DNA from: Rhizophagus irregularis
Taxonomy: Eukaryota > Glomeromycota > Glomeromycetes > Glomerales > Glomeraceae
DNA length: 64,000 nucleotides
Direction of reading: 5' to 3'
Assembly: GCF_026210795.1 (NCBI RefSeq)
Contig: NC_089444.1
Coordinates: 1,726,501-1,790,500, forward strand
Below the pieces are notes generated by a model. It made no database searches. It saw only the letters and a list, made by a program, of their open reading frames with translations, and was not told where the DNA came from. Made by a program: the position numbers and the translations under genes. Shown here piece after piece: positions 35,655 to 46,426 of the stretch; position 1 is the first letter of the stretch; every line of letters starts with the position of its first letter.

Positions 35655-35765
35655 GACTCCCTCTTTTTGTCACTATAAACAGGCGGAGGGAGCAGCAATG
35701 GCTCTCCCCCTATAGGTACTTTATGGCTTCTACCTGTTTACAGAGGAGGGGCTTTTTGTAAAATT
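35655..35765. repeat. G/C-rich inverted segment
   Basis: CTATAAACAGGCGGAGGG on one side and ACCTGTTTACAGAGGAGGGG on the other share the inverted words TAAACAGG/CCTGTTTA, with CTCCCTC/GAGGGAG pairing nested nearby. Function unknown; it stands out against AT-rich flanks. Confidence 0.45.
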
Positions 35766-35890
35766 ATTAGATAGATATATATATACATCTATCAAAAAAA
35801 TTATAATAAAAAAAAAAAATTTTTTCGGGGAAAATGCCCCTATTTATATAAAAATATATATTACGTGTATCATGTGATATTACTAATAAT

Positions 35891-35930
35891 TACCGCAGCA
35901 GGCGCAGCTGAAGCTGCGCCTGCTGCGGTA
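35891..35930. repeat. Perfect 19-bp-arm GC-rich palindrome
   Basis: TACCGCAGCAGGCGCAGCT, a GA centre, then its exact reverse complement. It is by far the most G/C-dense short word in this neighbourhood and could extrude as a cruciform or form an RNA hairpin. Confidence 0.9.
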
Positions 35931-35984
35931 TAGCGAAAAAAAATTAAGTTTTTTTTAGTAAAAGCTTAATTTTTTCTCACGATC

Positions 35985-36180
35985 TTTCAATTTCTTTCGC
36001 CTTTTCCCATTCCCATTTCGTTCCCTTCCCTTTTCTCTTTCGTTCTCCCCTTCCTATTTCATTTTCCCTTTTTCTCTTTCATTCTCCCTTTTCTCCTTCG
36101 TTCTCCCTTCCCATTTCGTTTTCCCCTTTCTCTTTCGTTCTCCCCTTCCCCTTCCCTTTTCCCTTCCCGGAATTGTCTTT
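35985..36180 (+). repeat. Pyrimidine-rich leader of array 2
   Basis: About 190 bases of almost pure C/T on the + strand, made of repeats of CTTTCGTTCTCCCCTTCC-like words. It ends just before AATAATG and the first GTAAGTTTCG. It could be a promoter-proximal tract or a giant pyrimidine tract. Confidence 0.75.
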
Positions 36181-36193
36181 CAGAAAAATAATG

Positions 36194-37995
36194 GTAAGTT
36201 TCGAAGTGAAATGCTTCAAAACTTTTTAAAAATTGTGTTTTTAATATCTTTTAGGAACTGACTCCTATACTTGTTTTTTTGTAGATATTTAACGTATTCA
36301 ATTTCGGAAAATGAGTTTTGCCGTAAAATTCGCATTATTGAGAAGGGTCCCAAGATATGGTCTATTCATTCTTAGGTCGATGCGTGGAATTCTTATGTTT
36401 AGTAGGCGAGGTGAAGGAAAACCTTCGAAGAGGAGTATGGTTTGTCTTCAAGTTCGGTAAACCATGAAGTTTTGAAGCATTTGCTTCGATATGGTAAGTT
36501 TCGAAGTGAAACACTTTCACTTCGAAACTCAATTTTTTTTTTAATTTTTTATTAGGAAACGTTTAGAAAACATTTCCTTTATCCTTTTTGTAGGATCGGA
36601 GTGTTCGGAACGTTAGGTAAGTTTCATTTCATTATGAAACTTTTTAAAAAAATCTTTTTTTAATTCTTTTTGTAAGGAAACGTTTCTAACGTTTCCTATT
36701 TTTTTTGTATAGGTCTTTCGGTATTCGATTTTGGAAGTGGAATCAGTAAGTTTCAAAGCGAAACTTATTGATTTTTTTTTTAATTTATTTTAGGAAACGT
36801 TTCTAACGTTTCCTTTCTTCTTTTTTGTAGGATTTTTGATGCTTTTACTGAAACGAGGAAATGAAATGATGGTAAAGTTTCGAAGCGTTTCGCTTCGAAA
36901 CTTTAAATTTTTTTTTTACTTTTATAAGGAACGTTTTTAACGATCCTTTATTTTCTTTTGTGTAGGTTTTCGGTATTCGACTTCGGGAAGTAAAGAACCG
37001 AAAGGGTAAGTTTCGAAGCGTTTTTCGCTTCGAAACTTTTTTAAAAAAAATATTTTTAAAATTTTTTTTGTAAGGAAACGTTTCTAAGTTTCCTTTTTCT
37101 TTTTGTAGGAACACCGGACGTTTGGATGATAGAGTTCGAAACGAACCGGTGAGTTTCGCAACATTGTGTTGCGAAACTTTATTTTTATTTATTTTTTTTT
37201 AAGAAACGTTAACTAATGTTTCTTTCTTTTACTTTTTGTAGGTTCCGGACGTCAGGATGATGGAAACGACTGGTAAGTTTCGCAATGTTACATTGCGAAA
37301 CTTAATTTTTATTTTTTTTATTAAAAGAAACGTTTATATTAACATTTCTTTTTTACTTTTTGTAGGTTCCGGACGTTGAAATGAATGAAACGACCAGTAA
37401 GTTTCGTAATGTTACATTGCGAAACTTAATTTTTATTTTTTTATTAAAAGAAACGTTTATATTAATGTTTCTTTTTTACTTTTTGTAGGTTCCGGACGTT
37501 AGAATGATGGAAACGACCGGTAAGTTTCACAATGTTACATTGCGAAACTTAATTTTTGTTTTTTTTATTAAAAGAAACGTTTATATTAACGTTTCTTTTT
37601 TATTTTTTGTAGATTCCGGACGTTGGAATGAATGAAACGACTGGTAAGTTTCGCAATGTTACATTGCGAAACTTAATTTTTGTTTTTTTTTATTAAAAGA
37701 AATGTTAACTAACGTTTCTTTTTTACTTTTTGTAGGTTCCAGACATTTAGATAATGGAAATTGAAACGAACTGGTAAGTTTCGCAACATTGTGTTGCGAA
37801 ACTTAATTTTTATTCTTTTTTTTTTAAAAGAAACATTACCTAACATTTCTTTTTTACTTTTTGTAGGTTCCGGACGTTTGGATAATGGAAATCAAAACGA
37901 ACCGGTGAGTTTCGCAACATTGTGTTGCGAAACTTAATTAATTATTATTTTTTTTAAGAAACGTTAACTGACGTTTCTTTTCTTCCTTCTTGTAG
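36194..37995 (+). repeat. Intron-like tandem array 2, 13 donor/acceptor units with covarying hairpins
   Basis: Donors (GTAAGTTTC, GTGAGTTTC or close variants) begin at 36194, 36494, 36617, 36746, 36872, 37006, 37149, 37273, 37397, 37520, 37644, 37774 and 37905. From the second unit on, each is followed 85-103 nt later by a pyrimidine tract and TTGTAG-type acceptor. Mini-exons between them are 23-41 nt, typically GTTCCGGACGTTGGAATGAA then ACGACTG. Each intron has hairpin 1 directly after the donor (for example GTTTCGCAATG/CATTGCGAAAC) and hairpin 2 near the acceptor (GGAAACGTT/AACGTTTCC or AAGAAACGTT/AACGTTTCTT). Hairpin 2 contains a CTAAC or TTAAC branch-point-like word. Joined mini-exons hit stops in all frames, so this is not a protein gene. 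Splicing is inferred. Confidence 0.85.
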
Positions 37996-38149
37996 GTTTT
38001 CACCAGCTTTTACTTTGGCATCGGACATTAAATACATGAATGAATTAGAGGTGTGGATTACCCATGGATCATTGGATATCTGATGAATATAGATTAATAT
38101 AGATTCTCATCGTTAAATAATAATTGTGCATTTGTTAATAAATAATATT

Positions 38150-39090
38150 GTAATAAATTATGTAAAATTATTAAATCAATGTTTTAAATTGTTATAACGT
38201 TTACACTAAATTGTTTAAAATTATTACTAAATTTCACTCAATTGTCCGAAATTATTGCAAAATTTCACTAAATTGTCTCCGAAAATGTTGTGTTTATACT
38301 GTTTACACTCAATTGTCCAAAATCAGTAAAACATTTTCACTCAATTGTCTAAAATTATCCTAAATTTCACTAAATTATCAAAAGTTTAGCCAACATTTAC
38401 CGAAAAAATGCAAAATTCACCACAATTTTCCACAATTTGTATTACGTTTGCACAACATTGCTGAAAAATTCACCTAAATTTTCAACAATTTATATAACAT
38501 TACTAAAAATACACTACAATTTACCACAATTTGCATTACGTTTACATAAAATTACTAAAAATTTAACTAAATTCACCACAATTTGCATTACGTTTACATA
38601 ACATTACTAAAAATTTGACTAAATTCACCACAATTTGCATTACGTTTACATAAAATTACTAAAAATTTAACTAAATTCACCACAATTTGCACTTCGTTTA
38701 CATATCATTACTAAAAATTTAACTAAATTCACCACAATTTGCATTACATTTGCATAAAATTACTAAAAATTTGCCTAAAATTCACCACAATTTACATTAC
38801 ATTTGCATAAAATTACTAAAAATTTAACTAAATTCACCACAATTTGCACTTTTTGCATATCATTACTAAAGATTTGCCTAAAATTTCCCACAATTTAATG
38901 ATAATTTACTGAAAAATTTCTCAACATTTGAATTAGGAATTCTGTAGGAATTCCGCCATTTTGACAAAATTTGCCAAATTGTAAGACCTCCATTATCCCA
39001 AAATTGTAACACAATTTACCCCAATTTACCAGGATAATTCTCAATTTGCCAGAAAAATTCCAGGCAAATTTTGCGACAATGACATCTGTT
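38150..39090. repeat. Right subterminal repeat zone of the CACTA-like element
   Basis: Between 38480 and 38860, CACCACAATTTGCATTACGT followed by TTACATAAAATTACTAAAAA and TTTAACTAAATT recurs with a period of about 60 bp. Looser related words fill both sides. Confidence 0.75.
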
Positions 39091-40484
39091 CGACCTGTGA
39101 GGCTGAATATAGTCATTTCGCGAATAAGATTGCATGATTGTTGATTGAGTGTCTTGAAGTGGTAATGCAGTTAAAGGTTCATATGGATTTTTGATATTTT
39201 TAATGTTTTCCTAAATTAAGTATCGTTAGAAAGAACCGTATTTGTAATTAATTACTTTAATAAATTTATAATACCTTTGCATCCCGAATATTTTTTCAAA
39301 TTCTTTTTGTGCTTCTTGTTTGTTCAGAAGGTGAAATATTTCGTTCAGTAGTTTTAAGAATCCTACTTGGTTTTCTTGGGTTTGCTGATGATTTCAGAGG
39401 TGCCCCATTATTACCTTTATGATAATCAAGTTTTACAGGCTGGAACGGATCTTTATTATTCTCATTTGGTCGGGAGTATGATTTAAATATCGATATACCT
39501 AAATAAAATTAGCTAGATTAATTCATTAGAACTACTAAGCTTAAATTCTTTTTAAAATACTACCATGAGTTTTATATAAATCAATTATTTCTGAATAAGC
39601 AGCTTCAACATTACCATTATATATCACTAGATTTTTTGATTCTGCGGGTAATACTCTTTGCTTATTTTTAAAATATTGTACCAACTCCTTTTTAACTTCT
39701 TGCTTAAACAATAATAGATCCGAAACTCCAATTGATTCTTTAAAAATTGACACTGCATGACAGTGTTTGCAGACATCTCTGAATGGACCATTCCATACAT
39801 AATCAAAACATGTACATTCTCCTGTTTTTATATTGATTAAATAATATTCGGAATGTTCCAAATAATTTGGGATCTTGTTTAAGTGCTGTTCCATTAGCTT
39901 GTTATGCAACAGAATAAGCAAGTTTAAATTATACTTATCCAGCCAAATTAATTCATTGTTATATGGAGATTCTAATGCAAATGGATTATTTCCCTTTTTT
40001 ACATAAAAATAATCATCAATACCAGTGCATTTAACGTAATCCAACAGAAATAATAATCTTCCATGATTTATTCTGCGCAATTTATCTGATGCGATATGCG
40101 TAGCTTGTGATTCCTATTAAAAAAGAACTATTTTTATAATAAATAAATAAATAAATATAAAATGTAGTGATGACAATACCTGTTCAATTGTTTGCATATC
40201 AAATATTGTTGCAAGTCCAGCTTCAAACCTTAAATTGCCGCATTTATCTGTTAAATTTTCTCGAAGTAATTGAATGCCATACAATCGTTCAATAAAATTG
40301 ACAACTGTTCTTGTACCACTATATTGAGACTCAATTGTACGATTTAGTCTTTCCGTGTAATTATTTGTTGTCATGATATGCATTATACTTGGATTTTCAA
40401 GAATTCTTCCAGCATCTATAAAACTTAAAATCCATTCGTTACAAATCCAATTGTTATAGAGATCTTTAACTAATTTGTTTTTTA

Positions 40485-40781
40485 AGGACCCCGGATATCT
40501 AATATAAAGGTCATAATGGACTTTTGGCCAAAAACACCCCTTTTTGCTGAAACTCAAAAAATCGTTTTTTGTAAATATCTCAGCATCCAGTAATTCAATT
40601 TTAATGAACTTTTTTTTATTTTGTAGCCCTCATTTAGCTCTACAATTTAAAAAAAAGTTCATCAAAATTGGACCACTGGATGCCGAGATATTTACAAAAA
40701 ACGATTTTTTGAGCCCCTGAAAAATGGGCCAATCTGCCGAAAGTGTGACTTATGACCTGTTTTGGAGATATCCGGGGTCCT
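40485..40781. mobile_element. 297-bp palindromic hAT-type MITE
   Basis: Ends AGGACCCCGGATATCT / AGATATCCGGGGTCCT; perfect 8-bp TSD GTTTTTTA (40477-40484, 40782-40789). Most of the element folds back on itself (AAATCGTTTTTTGTAAATAT against ATATTTACAAAAAACGATTT). It interrupts the MULE transposase gene in phase. Confidence 0.9.
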
Positions 40782-42677
40782 GTTTTTTAATTCCTGTGTA
40801 ATATCCAGCGAATTAATAAATTCTGAATATAATGGTCCTAATTCTTTAGCTAACTCTATAGATCTACTTCTACCAACTATTTTAAATGCCAATGCTATTC
40901 GTATCTATAAAAATAAATTTATAAATATAAATAAATTATAACATAAATTCTTAGAATAAAAACGTGTATACCTTAATGGCCATGGTACTTTCCAATTATT
41001 CAGGTTTTCACCGAATGTCTGCATGATATGAAACCAACACAAAATTGTGCGGTCTACCACATTTTCGGTGGCTATTTTAGTTGGTCGATGTTTATCTATC
41101 ATTACCAACAGAATCCAATTGTGATTTTTGGCACATTCTGTAATCCTTTGAAAACCTTTTTCATTTGGCAAATCTTCATAATACCATTTATGTTCACAAT
41201 TTGAATCATTGCATAATATATTATTTTTCAATAATTTCAACGCAATACTAGTTGTCCAGTTATTTTCTTTATTAGATAATCCTAAATAAATACATAAATA
41301 AATTATCCACAAATTTAAAGTAAAATTTCAATTTTTTTTCTTACCAAATACTAATGGTGTACCAAATCCAGCATCATTTTCGGTTACAACTGCAAGTACT
41401 GGTGCGTGATCACTATTTAAGTCATACTTGCTATCAACTCCAATACAGTATTTTCCATACCTTTGAGCATTTTTTAACCATAATTGATTTGATAATGTTA
41501 ATTGATAAAAACGTTCTGAACTCGTTTCTGATGATGATAAATTGGGTTGTTGATAATAAAGAACATTTCCCTTTGGTTTAAGTATTTCGTTAACTAAATA
41601 GTGCAAGATTGTCAATGGTCCTGCATTTTCTTTAGTTTGTCTATCATCACGCACCAAAAACCTATACAATTTTTTATCCTCACATAATTCCTTTTGATTA
41701 CGTAATGCTTCTCGCAAATCTTCTTCGTTAGCACCATTGTAAGAAGCCAACATTTTTGCTTTAATATTTTTTGTTGTTTTATGGTCTGCTCTACGGTTTA
41801 TTATAATATTATCACGTACTTGCCTAGTTAAACTCAACCGGTTAATTTGTGGTGTATGTGTTGTAAGAACATTGGATGGTAAATGGCTATTTAAAACTTT
41901 TATTTTAAGAGGACATGGACGATCAATTTTAGATAAATATACTTCTGAAATGATGCGTACTTTGCACAAATGCATATCATTATAGTTTTTTAGATTATTT
42001 GGTAATGCTTCATTTTGACAACCTTCTATGCATTTACCAATTCCACCACATTCATATTGACAAGAATTACCATCTTCAGCACAATACATTACCCAAGACC
42101 AGCATAGTTTATCTTTTTTTACTCCTGCTTCAATTTGTTTAACTAGTTCCTCTCCCTTTTCTGTTAATTTAACTATATCATCAATCCGGTTAGTTGATTT
42201 TGTTTGACCAGTCTTTGTTCGCCATTCAATAAAATCAACAGCTCCTTCAACACGTTCAATTGTGATAATTCCTTCTTTAACTAATTCAGGAGTTTTCTTT
42301 TGACTTTGACTTTTTAAACGAATATTTTTAAGCAAAGGATGATTTTTTAGATAATATTCTGCAGTCCGACCAAATGGAACATTAACAGAATTTTCAGCAG
42401 TATTATATTCAATAAAATTTTCAAAGTTGCTATTATTCATTGTATTATATAAAATTGTGTAAAAAGAAAAAGTCAAGAGTCGCGTCATATAATAAAATGT
42501 AACACATATTATTTATGTAACGCAGTTATCACTAATACTGTGCTACTTATCACATAATTTTTTATCACATTTCAGGTCAAGAAAAAAATATTTTTGTCAT
42601 ACATAATCATGCATATTTTGATTGGGTCAAGAAAGTAACACGAGGAGGGCCAAGAAGGTAATTTTTGCATTAGTGAC

Positions 42678-44118
42678 AAATAATATGCATGAACATGCAT
42701 AATCCAAATATTACCATATTAGGAAAGGTTTAAACTGGTCTATTTATTTGTCACATGTCATTTTTATTGGACTGCACTTACCAAGATCACTGGACTGCAT
42801 TCAATAAGAATAGACTCTTAGATTCATTAATTTCTATTATATTATTTTATATTATTTTTTTTTTTATTATTAATTTATTATAAATGTGATCTTGTCTTAA
42901 TATAATTATGCTTACTTACATACATAAACTTGAAATAAGATAACAAATATATATAAAAACTAAGCATTATGAAACAAAACTACTTTTTCGAAGAAAAAGT
43001 TGACCTGTTACCTAAATAATCATATCTCCATTAAAAATAATGATACAACCCAAATTCTCAGATAACAGTAATGTGAATTTGCCAGTTCTGGAGTACCCGA
43101 TATTTTGACTTCTACAGCAGTTCTACAGCCCATACAGTTTCACCATTAAGTTTTCCATATAACCCACTAATCAGCCATTTAAACCCATTCAGCTATAGAG
43201 CCAAAATGCTCTAAAAACCATCCACAAAGCTGTTTTTAACTATAAAATCTAATCTTTGCTTTCTACCCTTCAATCTGCTCAGTAAGCCAACCCTGCTACC
43301 AAAATTAGGCATACCGCTTCATGTACTTAGTTAGCAGCTTATAGCAGTTAGGATAGTAAAAAAGTATGTAAGGTTTATAGCCTTATAGCGTCATTTTGAC
43401 ATGTAATAAGAAAAATAAGAAAAAGGCATGCTAGAATCACTTCAAAAAGTGATTTATTAGGATACAGGTATATTGCTTAGTAGCCTTCAAAGTCAAATTC
43501 AGCCATGAAAATAAAAGGTAATCTAAAACAATTTTGAATTATTCTAACGGTACCAAGTATATAAAAATAAAAAGAGGCTAAAATGCTCTCAAATTCAGAT
43601 TTAGCATCTATTTTAAACTATGATTATTACTACTCAATCCATTCAGAAAGCCAATTCAACTAGTTTACAATTCTGTCAGCAAGTAAATTGCATTTTATTA
43701 TGTGCTAGTGAAACTGAAGGCTGAATAAAGCAATCCACACCTCTGATATATAAGTAAATATAGCTCAGACTTAAAAAGCCAATTCAGCTAATTTTCAGCC
43801 CTGTCAGCAAGTAGATTGCATAACATGCCCATGAGACCAAAGGCTGAACAAAGGGCATGTGAGGCTGAACGGCAATCTATACCTCTGACACATAAGAAAA
43901 TACAGCTTTGTAAGCACACTTATAGCAAACAAAACCCAAGTTACAGAATAATTAAGACCCTTGTATACTTATAGTTAATCAAAGAGCTACACATACTCAT
44001 AGCTAACAAAAATAAAACCTGAAGGTCATGGAATAGTAACAGGTTATGAAAAATCTGAATTTTTTCTGCTCCATTTCAAAAATATAAATTGAATAAAACC
44101 TTTTCCTATATAAAAAGG
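42678..44118. other. Spacer with degenerate direct repeats
   Basis: No gene supported. CTGTCAGCAAGTARATTGCAT occurs at about 43673 and 43803, each with AAGGCTGAA and AATC..ACCTCTGA downstream, indicating a repeat of roughly 130 bp. The phrase AGCCAATTCARCTA precedes both. Confidence 0.5.
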
Positions 44119-45834
44119 ATGACAACTCGACAAGCAAGATCAGTTTAAGAAAGGCAAACAGTTCGTGAAGTTTTGGCAATACTCAAAGGAATGCAACCAC
44201 AAGAAATTCCATATTCATGATTAAATACCAGGCTTGCAGAGTACAGAGTGAAAATTCAAGAAATAAGAAATTTCCAAGCAGAATTTAAAAGACTTAGTGA
44301 TATAGATTCTAATCTACATTATGAGATAGAATTTCACTATCATGATCATGTAAGAATAGGTGGAGAAATCACAGATTCAAACTTTATAGCAGATATTGCA
44401 GTAGGAATTCCATGTAAATATAATCTAATTGAATTACTTAATAGTAATAGAAATGTTATCACACAAATCATTTGAGATGAGTATCAAAAATTAGGACCTA
44501 TAAAGATTCACAGGTATCTTTGGTACATTAAAACATATTACAGATTATCAGCAAGGATTGTTTGATGAAGCCCTTTCATTAACTCCCGGTGATGATTGTG
44601 TTCTTAGATATGGAGTACTATTTAAAACTTGCAATATACCAATACTTTCAGCAATAAATATTGATGATTCATTTAATTTTGCAGTAATATGGATAGTAGA
44701 AAAAATAGATCAATATCAAAATTATAAGTCAGACTGGTCCTTTGATCAGATGAAAAGTATCTTCATAAAAATTACACAATTCCAACCTTTAGAAAGTGCA
44801 GGCCATATCGATCTTCCCACTGATTTAGCTGCAAAGAAAGAAGTTGTGAATCCTAAAAATATAGATTTAAATGGGCAATTTTAAGTACACTTCATCTAAT
44901 AGAATAAAGTGCAGAATATATTGTCCAATATCGTCAGTATGTAGATATGTTGAACTTTAAAGGTATTGAATTTCCAGTTCAGGCAGATGAGATAATCCTT
45001 CAAAAATTTGAGTGACAGAATCCATCCATAGCTCTCTGTATAAGTGAATGGCAAGGTAAGCTCAACCCTATTTATGTTACTGACTATGATATAGCTGCAG
45101 GTAGGCGAATGATCGATTTACTTCTCATTAGTAATGGAAAAAAGCAACATTACTGCTGGATAAAGAATATGAGTTGTTTAGTAAATAAACGAACAAGAAA
45201 TGAATATGCAACACTTATCTGCTGATAGTGTATCTTGCACTTCACCATAATCAAGAAATTCATGAAAAGCATATGGCAATATGCTGAGGAATTAAGCATA
45301 GTCCACAGGCAAATTGCATGCCAAATTTAAAGAAAGGTGAGGATGTTTATCAGTTTAAAAATTGGAAGTGACGCATGCAAGTTCCATATTACTTTGTTGC
45401 AGATTTTGAAGCAATACTTAAAACTAAGAAAATTCAAGAGTATATTCCATGTTCATTTGCATATATAAAAGTTTATTATGATGGGCAATTATATTCAGAG
45501 AAAATTTATGTAAGACTAAACACTGCACAAAGATTTATAATTGAGATAACTCAGGAAGTTATGGCCATTTATGAGGAATATAAGCAATCTAAACCAATAA
45601 TTCCTTTATTGCCAGAAGAAGAAGAAATCTATAATAATGCTGAACATTGCTGGGTATGTGAAAAAGAATTTGAAAGGCTTGAAGAAAAAGTGAGAGATCA
45701 CTGCCATATAACAGATAAATATCGAGAAGCGGCACACAGTGCATACAATCTTTAGCTTCAAATAAAAGTAGGAGAAATGCACATTCCTGTCATCTTTCAC
45801 AACTTATCAGGTTATAATAGTCATAGAACCCGCT

Positions 45835-46049
45835 TACTTATAATAAAGGTTACTGTAGAAAATTGTTGTTTTACTAATAGTTTTTACCTTACTTTTTTTT
45901 TAAATTCTATTGGTTAATTAGCTAAAAAGGAAAAAAATCATAACAATGTAACATAAAATTTTCTTTTATAGTAGGATCTGCAAAGAATTTTATATATGAT
46001 TTTTATCTTAGGCCTAATGGTGACCTATCTTATAAGTAAGCAGGGTCCT
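45835..46049. mobile_element. Old hAT-type MITE in the polB pseudogene (215 bp)
   Basis: Ends AGAACCCGCTTACTTATAAT / TTATAAGTAAGCAGGGTCCT. The flanks AATAGTCA and GATAGCTA encode the same protein positions (NS, DS) and look like a diverged 8-bp TSD. Related, in reverse orientation, to 21622-21858. Confidence 0.65.
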
Positions 46050-46426
46050 GATAGCTACATGATTATACAAAGAATAGGTGCAATGGAATGCAAGGATGAA
46101 ATCAAAACAATTTCATATAATATGGAAAAATATATGGCATTTAAGTTAGGATTACTCTAATTTATCGACAGTATGCAATTCATAAAATCAGATCTTGATA
46201 AATTAGCATCCAATTTTGGTTTGTGAAAAAATTGCAAAGTACAAGATTGTGCTGATCCTAATCATCTTTGATGAATTGATAAAAATAGATGTTTTGTGTA
46301 TCCTGAAAAATTTAAGATTACAAAAAATCATATCCCTGTGAAAATATTAGAGATATTTATCAAGAAAAATGTTTATCTCTATGAGTATATGGATAGTTGG
46401 TCAAAATTTGATAAAGCTAATTTACC

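Larger units (their letters stand above)
34528..39099. mobile_element. CACTA-like (CMC) non-autonomous element, 4.6 kb, carrying intron-like array 2
   Basis: Ends CACAGGTCGAAGGGGCACCA and TGACATCTGTTCGACCTGTG are inverted (CACAGGTCGAA exact, then ATTGTC and AAAATT shared). A 3-bp AGG flanks each side (34525-34527, 39100-39102). CAC..GTG termini, a 3-bp TSD and long subterminal repeat zones are CACTA/CMC hallmarks. No transposase is present. Inside, in order: left subterminal repeats, a GC-rich palindrome, a CT tract, the intron-like array and right subterminal repeats. Confidence 0.75.
34254..42443 (-). pseudogene. MULE transposase with SWIM zinc finger, split by two transposons
   Basis: The likely start is MNNSNFENFIEYNT at 42443. 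Main exons: 41345-42443, 40972-41281, about 40790-40904 continuing at 40118-40476, 39564-40113, and proline/serine-rich tail exons to 39100 continuing at 34524-34254. Catalytic features: GVDSKYDLNSDHAPVLAVV (first Asp), VMIDKHRPTK (second Asp), ILCWFHIMQTF, and a C-terminal SWIM finger with CTC (GECTCFDYVW) and CKH (VCKHCHAV). The frame resumes exactly after removing the MITE at 40485 (..QELKN/KLVKDLYNN..) and the CACTA-like element at 34528 (..DYIQP/LPSVLQ..). Small shifts near 34445 and at the exon 2/3 join suggest further decay. Confidence 0.8.
33587..42668. mobile_element. Mutator-like (MULE) transposon, 9.1 kb with nested inserts
   Basis: Inverted repeats of about 150 bp (33587-33735 and 42525-42668) are very similar, sharing CAAAAATTACCTTCTTG, GACAAAAATATTTTTTTCTT and GATAAGTAGCACAGTATTAG-type text. 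A 9-bp TSD ATTAGTGAC is perfect (33578-33586, 42669-42677), as expected for MULEs. It carries one SWIM-finger transposase gene on - with two inserts. Confidence 0.88.

Noticed and set aside
36845-37114. 89-residue minus-strand ORF rich in Lys/Phe as a gene
   Set aside because: It is the reverse reading of intron-like units and hairpins; its periodicity follows the tandem repeat and it lacks any domain.
36194-37995. A multi-exon protein gene with tiny exons
   Set aside because: Joining mini-exons of 31 or 38-41 nt brings stops in all three frames within two exons, so a protein product is not supported.
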